This document shows positions 43,318 through 50,133 of a DNA stretch of 52,965 nt, one piece after another. Origin of the DNA: JBMOLK01 sp049325575 (GTDB lineage Bacteria > Bacillota > Clostridia > Acetivibrionales > Acetivibrionaceae); contig JBMOLK010000231.1 in assembly GCA_049325575.1 (NCBI GenBank), positions 1 through 52,965 of the forward strand. The letters run 5' to 3'. Position numbers and translations under genes: made by a program. Each line of letters opens with the position of its first letter. Position 1 is the first letter of the stretch. The notes under the pieces were generated by a model, which was not told the DNA's origin, made no database searches, and saw only the letters and a list, made by a program, of their open reading frames with translations.

Positions 43318-43350
43318 AAAGGTCTTGCAGCTATAAACTGCAAGACCTTT
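43318..43350. terminator. Bidirectional terminator next to tRNA-Gln
   Basis: A perfect 13-bp stem (43318-43330 with 43338-43350) around a 7-base loop, abutting the 3' CCA end of the tRNA and downstream of the zinc-ribbon gene. Confidence 0.8.
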
Positions 43351-43424
43351 TGGCTGCGGGAGAAGGATTTGAACCCTCACAAAATGATCCAGAGTCATTC
43401 GTGCTACCATTACACAATCCCGCA
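43351..43424 (-). tRNA. tRNA-Gln (anticodon CUG)
   Basis: The minus strand folds as a cloverleaf: acceptor stem TGCGGGA/TCCCGCA, D arm with GTAATGGTAGCAC, anticodon stem AATGA/TCATT with loop CTCTGGA (anticodon CUG, reads CAG), T arm with GGTTCAAATCC, discriminator G and an encoded CCA end. 74 bases with CCA. Identity rests on the anticodon. Confidence 0.93.
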
Positions 43425-43500
43425 ATACTCAAGCAAAAAGAATTATAACATAGTTCTTTTTTGAATGCAATGGTAAATTTACGAAATTTTAATGGAACTT

Positions 43501-43536
43501 TTTAGGAGGCTGCTCTAATAGGGCAGCCTCCCTAAA
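43501..43536 (-). terminator. Hairpin downstream of the cohesin-SLH gene
   Basis: GGAGGCTGC (43505-43513) pairs with GCAGCCTCC (43523-43531), extended by TTTA/TAAA. No long T-run on either side, but the position just past the stop supports termination. Confidence 0.6.
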
Positions 43537-43549
43537 GATTTAAAAACTT

Positions 43550-45454
43550 TTAGTACATGTTGTAAATCTTGTATATAATTGCTGCCAATTCAGCTCTTGA
43601 AGCATTGCCCCGCGGATTTATTATATTGCCGCTGCCTACCACGATATTTTCCTTAACCAGTGTAGCAACACCTTCAACTGCATAGGATGCAATTTGAGCC
43701 TTATCGGAAAACCTATCAACATCTGTCTTTGTTCCGGGACTTGATATCTTGCCTGCTATTTTAAGTGCATTTGTTGTAAGAACCATCATATCCTGTCTCG
43801 TTATTTTCGCCTTAGGATTAAATTTGTTGTCCCCTACTCCGGTTGTAACCCCCAGCTTTTTGGCTATTCCTACATACTCATAGTAGTAGGCACCGGATGC
43901 TACATCATCAAAATTGGAATCAACACTTGCCGATAACCCAAGGGCCTTTACCAGGAGCACCATGAAGTCAGCCCTTGTAATGTCTGCCTTTGGATTAAAT
44001 GTAGTATCCGATGTCCCGTTTATTACGCCTTTTGATGCAAGCACTTCAATCTGTTTTTTAGCCCAGGCATATGAGCCAATGTCTGTAAAGGTCTTGTGCA
44101 CATATGCTACTGCATACTTACTAAAATGAGTAGTAGTAAATGTTACTTTACCTGACTCATATCTTCCACTTGGTACTGAGATAGCTTTACCTGTATTATC
44201 AATATACCATACAACTATATGCTCAGGATTTAACAGCTCCTCTGCTGTCGGTGTATAAGGTATGGAAACTTTTACAGGTGCATCAGGGTTGTTCCAGGCT
44301 ATCTTTTGACCATCTACAACTACATTAAGCTCAACCAAAGGCCTGTCCCCTATCTCTGCTATTAAATCTGCATCCAATTCTTCCTTGTTTGCAGCCTTTA
44401 TGGATAATGCGATACTAGACTTATCCTTGATATATTCCTGTATTCCCTGCTGGTTTAACATATTGGCAGGTGCTTCTATTGTTCCCATTTCTGTAACTAC
44501 TTGTATCTTATAGGCTGCATTCGCTATTGAAAGTGACTCTTTAGGAAGCTCCTGAACGTAAGCCCTGGCACCTTCAATTTCCTTAACATTAAGTGCTACT
44601 ACCTTGGTGCCATACCCATTACCGGTACTGGCAAGTGCTTCATTCAAGTCTTTGGCTTCTATAACAGCCTTCGCCTCACCTGTTGCACTGTCTAAAACCG
44701 GGACTACATCAACATTAACCGGTGTTGGCATAACCTGAGGCTCCGAGCTTGCAACCGGGGTTGCTGTCGGTACAACGGATGGTATTATTGAAGCTGCCGG
44801 AGATGGCAAAACAGGTGTTGGAGTTATTGTAGGTGTTGGCAGCACTGAAGGAGGCGTTGTTTGGACTGCACCATTAATACTGCCTGGCTGTATAATGTCA
44901 TAATCTGTTGAGGGCCTATTTCCATACCAATCGAACAACAGCGTACCCGATACAGCATTTGGCAGCGTTACAGCATCTTCGAACCTGACTGATGTGCCCT
45001 GTACCTTTAGTACCTTAAACCCTATCACTGCCAAAGTTCCTGACTTTTCTCCCAAACCGCTTGCTCTATAATCTTCAAGATATGTATATGATTTTGCAAA
45101 ATTCAAAATACCATTTGTTATATCATGGGTGGCAACCGACACTATACCATAGTCCTGGTTTAAAAGCAGCGTTCCATCCAAAGGCATTGTCCTATCTGTA
45201 TATGCAGCACCTGTGTTTGGGTTCACTGCCTGCAAAACAGTTGGATCATACTTAATATTTACATGATATGCTGAAAAATTCTCAATATTGTTTATTCTAA
45301 TGGTAGCCCTTATTATCTCTCCTATATTTGCTGCTGTCTTATCAAGCTGGAGCTCTATGCTTGGTGCTGCTTCTGCAGACACAATCCCTAAAGGCAAGAT
45401 GGAAGACACTATAAACACTATCAGTAATAAAGATATAAGTCTTTTAATTTTCAT
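43550..45454 (-). CDS. Cell-surface anchoring scaffoldin: type II cohesin, linker, three SLH repeats
   Basis: Predicted to anchor dockerin-II-bearing proteins (cellulosomal scaffoldins) to the cell surface. Domains in order: signal peptide (1-30); cohesin (about 31-195) with VNIKYDPTVLQAV and FDWYGNRPSTDYDIIQPGSI, closest in pattern to type II cohesins of SdbA/OlpB; Pro/Thr-rich linker (about 200-245); an intermediate beta domain (about 246-450); three SLH repeats (455-505, 515-565, 580-634; WAKKQIEVLASKGVI and two relatives) that bind pyruvylated secondary polymers. 634 residues. The ATG at 45454 follows AAGGGGGATC. The single cohesin plus SLH layout is that of C. thermocellum SdbA. Confidence 0.93.
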   Translation of the reverse strand: MKIKRLISLLLIVFIVSSILPLGIVSAEAAPSIELQLDKTAANIGEIIRATIRINNIENFSAYHVNIKYDPTVLQAVNPNTGAAYTDRTMPLDGTLLLNQDYGIVSVATHDITNGILNFAKSYTYLEDYRASGLGEKSGTLAVIGFKVLKVQGTSVRFEDAVTLPNAVSGTLLFDWYGNRPSTDYDIIQPGSINGAVQTTPPSVLPTPTITPTPVLPSPAASIIPSVVPTATPVASSEPQVMPTPVNVDVVPVLDSATGEAKAVIEAKDLNEALASTGNGYGTKVVALNVKEIEGARAYVQELPKESLSIANAAYKIQVVTEMGTIEAPANMLNQQGIQEYIKDKSSIALSIKAANKEELDADLIAEIGDRPLVELNVVVDGQKIAWNNPDAPVKVSIPYTPTAEELLNPEHIVVWYIDNTGKAISVPSGRYESGKVTFTTTHFSKYAVAYVHKTFTDIGSYAWAKKQIEVLASKGVINGTSDTTFNPKADITRADFMVLLVKALGLSASVDSNFDDVASGAYYYEYVGIAKKLGVTTGVGDNKFNPKAKITRQDMMVLTTNALKIAGKISSPGTKTDVDRFSDKAQIASYAVEGVATLVKENIVVGSGNIINPRGNASRAELAAIIYKIYNMY

Positions 45455-45613
45455 CCGTAAAGATCCCCCTTAGAAAATAGATATTTTTCATTTGCTGACC
45501 GGGTTGTCCTAAGTAATTTTCATAGAAACACCTCTCTACCCTGCTATATAAACAGTTCTCATGCTCATAATATAAATAAATTATAGCACTTATAGCATTC
45601 AATGTAAATAAAA

Positions 45614-46879
45614 TCAGGAGCCTTGCGGGAAGTCAACCTCAATGAGGATTTCCGATCCGTTGGGTATCACATAGCATACCGGCTTCTCTACTTTATGAAA
45701 ACCTTCAACAAGTTCTTTCACTTTGGCTGTATCCTTTAACTTGATAAAATGCAGCTCCTCTGTGAGTTCCTTCTCCATGCCTGTAAATAAAGCTATTGTA
45801 CATTTGTTTAGATTCCTTGCCGTTAGATATGCACTGTGGATACCAAGGTCAATTTGTGAGGAATCAAGTGTCATAAGCTCCTCTAACGGTTTCTTCAACC
45901 ACTGGTAATAGAGCTTGTCCCCTACCCCTTCCAAAAACTCGGCAAAAACTACCATCAATCCCCCCGGTCGTGTTATTTTAGCAGCAGTTGTAATCGCTCT
46001 TTGCGACTGGTAAAGACTCTTGTCTTTCGGATGTCCTCCACAGCTTACAAAGACAATATCCCCCATCCCTGGAACTTTGACTGAGTTTATTTTTTTACAA
46101 TACTCAACACCTGCCTTAAAGGCTGTGTCAGGCTCCCCTGCAAAGATTCCGGAAATATCCCCTTTGTTATCTCTTACCATCTGAATGCTAAAGTCTATAT
46201 TAAGTAACCTTGCAGCCTCTGTCATCTGATTGTGGATAGGATTGTTATGAAGAACTCCCAGGTCCGTATTATCCAGGCATACCATCGAATGGTTGTTTCT
46301 TATTACACTATAGGATGCTATTCCCGGAAGTATGGCTTTTCTTCCGCCCGTAAACCCTGCAAATGCATGAGGTGATACCGTCCCAAAGGTAATTACAAAA
46401 TCGGACATGGCAGCATATTTGTTTACCATCAAGGGTTCTCCGCAAGAGAGGGTCCCTATCTGTGTCAAGCTGTCACTATCCCTGCTGTCATGGTCAATCA
46501 GAGTTACCTTTTTAAGGTTTTCTCTTCCGTACAGCAGCTCATGTTCTTCCCTTGTGTGTTTTGAATGAGTACCATAAGCAGCAATCAAATAAATCCTGCT
46601 TTTTGAAGTCTTATTGATGATGTCTATTATTTCATTTAAAAACTTAGGATACTCCGGGTTCTTTCTTGTCTTATCCTCAACTATAACAGCAACACTGCCA
46701 GGATCCTTTTCCTTCAACAATTCTTTAAGAGGTCTGGTGTTTAAGGGATTTTCCAAAATGTAATTAAACTCCTTAAGAGGGTCCTCAATCCGTTTACTAA
46801 AAGGGGGCTCAATTACTATATCAAAAAAGGCCCTGTCAAAACCAATATCAATCACTTTGCTCCCATATCTTAGTTCCAT
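45614..46879 (-). CDS. LarA-family nickel-pincer racemase/epimerase (DUF2088)
   Basis: Family of lactate racemase and related 2-hydroxyacid racemases that use a nickel-pincer nucleotide. The expected residues are kept, counted from the start chosen here: H105 (AAYGTHSKHT), H171 and K181 (TVSPHAFAGFTGGRKAILPG) and H197 (RNNHSMV); these match H108, H174, K184 and H200 of L. plantarum LarA by motif and spacing. 421 residues. The ATG at 46879 overlaps the ATP-grasp gene by ten bases and has GGGG six bases upstream; another ATG lies at 46891. Cofactor genes larB, larC and larE are not in the window. Last gene of the kamA-like operon. The true substrate is unknown. Confidence 0.9.
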   Translation of the reverse strand: MELRYGSKVIDIGFDRAFFDIVIEPPFSKRIEDPLKEFNYILENPLNTRPLKELLKEKDPGSVAVIVEDKTRKNPEYPKFLNEIIDIINKTSKSRIYLIAAYGTHSKHTREEHELLYGRENLKKVTLIDHDSRDSDSLTQIGTLSCGEPLMVNKYAAMSDFVITFGTVSPHAFAGFTGGRKAILPGIASYSVIRNNHSMVCLDNTDLGVLHNNPIHNQMTEAARLLNIDFSIQMVRDNKGDISGIFAGEPDTAFKAGVEYCKKINSVKVPGMGDIVFVSCGGHPKDKSLYQSQRAITTAAKITRPGGLMVVFAEFLEGVGDKLYYQWLKKPLEELMTLDSSQIDLGIHSAYLTARNLNKCTIALFTGMEKELTEELHFIKLKDTAKVKELVEGFHKVEKPVCYVIPNGSEILIEVDFPQGS

Positions 46880-47895
46880 GCTATTCCCCATCTTTCAAAT
46901 GAAGTTTTTAGAATTTGGCCTATCATATTTTCATAATCAAGACCATTTAGCTTACAGCACTGCGCCAGTGTTCTCTGCGGGTGAAGTGTAGCATCGGCGT
47001 TAAATTCGAGAAAATAGTGATTTCCAGCCTCGTCCACACGTATATCAAAGGTACCGTAGTCAACCGGAAGGAACATATGGTAAATAGCTTCACAGTCACG
47101 CTTTAGCTTCTCAAACTCCGGCTTGTCAATATCCCTTCTTACCTTATAAAACATTCCATATGTTTTGGCATTAAAATATATAAAATCATTTTTAAGTGAA
47201 GAACCATCCCTTTTTACGTCTTCAATCATACCGAAAAACTTTTTATTCTTATTTCCTATTATGCCAATCTTGTACTCTTTTCCCGGAATAAACTTCTCAA
47301 CTATAACGGGTATACGCAAGGTTTCAATAATATCTTTTATCTTTTGAGTTACACCTTCTCTATCGTATGAAACTGCATTGGCATTGATACCTATTGATGA
47401 GCCTTCATATGCGGGCTTTACGATCAGGGGAAAATCCGGAAGTACCAGCTCCTCAAGCCCTGATAAGCTGTCCACATAAACCCATGGTGGAGTAGGTATA
47501 TTCATTTTGTCCCATAAGGATTTCATCAGGTGCTTGTTCTGACTAACCATCTTTGTATAAGGGTCAGCTCCACTGTAGGGTATGCCTGCAGTTTCATAAA
47601 GCGCTGGACCCAAAGCAAGCCTGAACCTTTTTTTGAATCCCACAGAAAGATTAAATATAAAGTCAACATTGTTTTTTAAGAATCTTAGATTATATGCAAG
47701 GTTATCCGGTGTACCTATAAGCCTTGCTTCAAAGCCAAAGCTTCTTATAGAACGGAGTATGGAATCTATCTCCTCCGGCTCTCTCCAATGATACATATCG
47801 TCAATATTGAGTTTCTCATCCTTTATTATATTAGAAACTGCTTCAACTGCATCTTCCTTAGTCTCAAGAACTATCCCTACTGATCTTGCCTTCAT
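46870..47895 (-). CDS. D-alanine--D-alanine ligase-like ATP-grasp enzyme, atypical
   Basis: ATP-grasp ligase of the Ddl/Van family, expected to join a carboxylate to an amine or hydroxyl via acyl phosphate. The ATP-binding lobe has LIVKPAYEGSSIGI (158-170) and VIVEKFIPGKEYKIGI; the metal-binding end has DYGTFDIRV (R286) and FLEFNA. Where Ddl has the NTxPGMT loop, this protein has NADATLHPQRTLAQC (299-313), so the second-substrate pocket differs from D-Ala:D-Ala ligases. 341 residues. The ATG at 47895 follows AAGGGGAG. It lies between vanW and larA and overlaps larA. Hydroxy acid, D-amino acid or beta-amino acid substrates are all possible. Confidence 0.88.
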   Translation of the reverse strand: MKARSVGIVLETKEDAVEAVSNIIKDEKLNIDDMYHWREPEEIDSILRSIRSFGFEARLIGTPDNLAYNLRFLKNNVDFIFNLSVGFKKRFRLALGPALYETAGIPYSGADPYTKMVSQNKHLMKSLWDKMNIPTPPWVYVDSLSGLEELVLPDFPLIVKPAYEGSSIGINANAVSYDREGVTQKIKDIIETLRIPVIVEKFIPGKEYKIGIIGNKNKKFFGMIEDVKRDGSSLKNDFIYFNAKTYGMFYKVRRDIDKPEFEKLKRDCEAIYHMFLPVDYGTFDIRVDEAGNHYFLEFNADATLHPQRTLAQCCKLNGLDYENMIGQILKTSFERWGIAWN

Positions 47896-47920
47896 TTAAA
47901 ACTCCCCTTTGCCTTCTAGC

Positions 47921-48742
47921 CTAATCCCCTTGTTCCTTAACCAATACAGGCTTATATTTTTCTTTTTTTAAGTAATTTATCTTCTTTTTACCTTTAGTAT
48001 CAATCACATATCTTTTTGTTAGAACCAACCATCCCTTTTTATAGTCCAGCTGGCCACTTTCGCCGTTCTTCCTAGCACCTGCAGGGATTAATTCATCCAA
48101 TACCCTGCTCTCAACGTGTACAGTGCAGCAAAGCACTTTTTGTGACAAAATCCTGCAGTTTAACCTTAGGTTTTTCTCATCAACATCCATAAGAATAATG
48201 ATGCTGCTCCCGTGATTATTCTTAAATTTTATATCTTTTCTGGCAAAGACATACACAGCATCTCTGCCAAGCTCAATAAACCGGTTTTCACCCCATAGGT
48301 CGGTACTGTGGTTATGCTTTTGTAAAATTTTAAGATTTGCTGCCAATGCAGCGTTAAATATAGTGGTAGAGACCTGGCACAGTCCTCCTCCTGAAGACAT
48401 CTTAAGCTTACCCCTTACTATTACAGGTCCGTCTCTAAAGCCCTTATCAAGGCCAGGCTCACCAATCAGCCTTCTTAATGAGAAGACCTGGCCCGGCTTC
48501 ATGATCAAACCGCTTATCATCTGGCAGCACAGCTTCATGTTTTCAATTCTGTTTTGGTTTATTTCCCCAAGCCCTTCTCTCCATCTTATAGCTGTTGAAA
48601 AATCGGATATAACCCTCCAACCGCTGTAATCCTCTTTATCTGCCTTACCTGATGCAAGTCTGAAATACCAGCCTCTTAATATACTGTATATGTCGTCCAT
48701 TAGGATTCTAAGTCTCTTATACCTGACCCTCACATCACTCAT
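47921..48742 (-). CDS. VanW-family protein
   Basis: Member of the VanW family, found in VanB-type vancomycin resistance clusters but of unknown activity. The signature SSGGGLCQVSTTIFNAAL (116-133) is intact, with PGQVFSLRRLIGEPGLDKGF before it. There is no signal peptide, membrane helix or G5/peptidoglycan-binding domain, so it is the short cytoplasmic form (273 residues). The ATG at 48742 follows the kamA-like stop by 14 bases; the ATP-grasp gene follows after 25 bases, so all are one operon. Confidence 0.9.
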   Translation of the reverse strand: MSDVRVRYKRLRILMDDIYSILRGWYFRLASGKADKEDYSGWRVISDFSTAIRWREGLGEINQNRIENMKLCCQMISGLIMKPGQVFSLRRLIGEPGLDKGFRDGPVIVRGKLKMSSGGGLCQVSTTIFNAALAANLKILQKHNHSTDLWGENRFIELGRDAVYVFARKDIKFKNNHGSSIIILMDVDEKNLRLNCRILSQKVLCCTVHVESRVLDELIPAGARKNGESGQLDYKKGWLVLTKRYVIDTKGKKKINYLKKEKYKPVLVKEQGD

Positions 48743-48756
48743 AAATCTGTACCGCC

Positions 48757-49938
48757 CTAAAATCCGTCATCAATATCAGGGTATTCAACCCATTTATTCT
48801 TCCAATTCTTAAATTTTACGACCGGATTGCCCTTTTCATCACTTGTATAGATAAAGCTTGAATTACCTTCCTGCTCCAATGGTATATCCTGCTTTCCCTC
48901 AATGTGAAAAAGCGTGTATCTTGGAACAGCAGGTCCGGGAATACGTCTTCGGAGCTCTGCCATCAGCATGCTTCCTTTTCTCACACCAAGACCGTAGGTT
49001 GATCTTCCCAAAGTGAAAGGCGCATAGTGAAAAAGATAGTACGGTGTTATTCGCCTTTCATACAGCTTCATAAACAGTTCTTCCAGCACTTCCACTTTAT
49101 CGTTTATACCTTTTAGAAGGGGTGCCCTCCAGAGTATCATGGGCCTGTATCCCATATCGTCAAAAAGCTTTAGTCTCTCATCAAATACATCATTTATTTC
49201 TACCGGGTGAACCGTGTGGATTTCAAGTGCCGTGAGTCTATACTTTTTAAACAGCGAAACCATATCCTTATCAAACCTGTAGGGGTTAAAGGTAAGGGTT
49301 CTGGTATTGAGCCTGATACTTCTAATTGACGGAATAAGACTTAAGTCAAAAAAAATCCTCTCCAGTCTTTCATTGTTTAATAATAGGGGCTCTCCTCCGC
49401 TAATTAGTACATCACGTACTGCCGGCTTGTTTCTTAGATACCTAAGTGTTTTTTCCCACTCACTCCCATCACCCTTCTTGTCTTTTGAAGTATCCTTGTC
49501 AAGGACCCTTGATGTCAGATAGCAGTAATTACAGTGTCCAAAACAGGTATTTATAATCCTTATAATAGCTCTGTCGGGATACTTGTGCTGAAGTATCCTG
49601 GTGGGCATTTCAGAGGATTCCTCCCAGTTTTCCCTTCTTCCATCATAGTCCGAAACGCCTTCAGTTTCTTCCTTGCTGTAAAACCTGAATTGACTCCAGA
49701 CAGGGTCGTCTTTTTTAGGGTTTAACTCCTCATCCAACTCTACGAGAGATAATGTATAGGGTGTAATGGCAAAATTATATTTCTTTACATAGTCCCTAAA
49801 ACCATTGAGTTCCTTTATTGAAATATTGGGGAAAATTTCCTTTAAATCGCTGTTATTGGACAACCGGTTTTTAAGCTGCCACTTCCAGTCCATCCACAGG
49901 TCTTCGGGCACATCACGAAATTTCCAAAACCTATCCAT
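48757..49938 (-). CDS. KamA-family radical SAM protein (lysine 2,3-aminomutase-like)
   Basis: Relative of lysine/glutamate 2,3-aminomutases. The 4Fe-4S SAM cluster motif is CFGHCNYC (C132, C136, C139), with DVLISGGEPLLL and SIRLNTRTLTFNPYRF as in aminomutases. Near the C-terminus the aminomutases carry a Gly-rich GGGGK with the PLP lysine; here the matching place reads HIEGKQDIPL, so the Gly run is lost though a Lys remains. 393 residues with an N-terminal helical part like LAM. The ATG at 49938 follows AAAGGAAAT. First gene of the operon. It may act on another amino acid or without PLP. Confidence 0.9.
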   Translation of the reverse strand: MDRFWKFRDVPEDLWMDWKWQLKNRLSNNSDLKEIFPNISIKELNGFRDYVKKYNFAITPYTLSLVELDEELNPKKDDPVWSQFRFYSKEETEGVSDYDGRRENWEESSEMPTRILQHKYPDRAIIRIINTCFGHCNYCYLTSRVLDKDTSKDKKGDGSEWEKTLRYLRNKPAVRDVLISGGEPLLLNNERLERIFFDLSLIPSIRSIRLNTRTLTFNPYRFDKDMVSLFKKYRLTALEIHTVHPVEINDVFDERLKLFDDMGYRPMILWRAPLLKGINDKVEVLEELFMKLYERRITPYYLFHYAPFTLGRSTYGLGVRKGSMLMAELRRRIPGPAVPRYTLFHIEGKQDIPLEQEGNSSFIYTSDEKGNPVVKFKNWKNKWVEYPDIDDGF

Positions 49939-50011
49939 TTATTATTTCCTTTCACTGGTACATACTTCTTATGGTATTAAAAAGATCCATATCTTAACAC
50001 ACCTTAGGAAT

Positions 50012-50040
50012 ATATTATTATAAATAAGGGTAATAAACAA
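50012..50040 (-). promoter_or_regulatory. Predicted promoter of the kamA-like operon
   Basis: On the minus strand TTGTTT (50040-50035), a 17-bp spacer, then TAATAT (50017-50012), about 75 bp before the first gene. Judged by eye. Confidence 0.45.
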
Positions 50041-50070
50041 TATTGTAATGGATTTGTAAACTTTCTAGAG

Positions 50071-50105
50071 GCGCAAAAAAGAGAAGGCGCCAAGCCTTCT
50101 CTTTT
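50071..50105 (-). terminator. Rho-independent terminator of ppdK
   Basis: A perfect 12-bp stem (50077-50088 with 50094-50105) with a 5-base loop and a run of T on the minus strand, 29 bp past the ppdK stop. Confidence 0.9.
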
Positions 50106-50133
50106 AATTATTCATCTGATTCTTAACCCGGAA

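Noticed and set aside
43273..43464. 63-residue plus-strand frame
   Set aside because: It runs through the terminator and antisense to tRNA-Gln.
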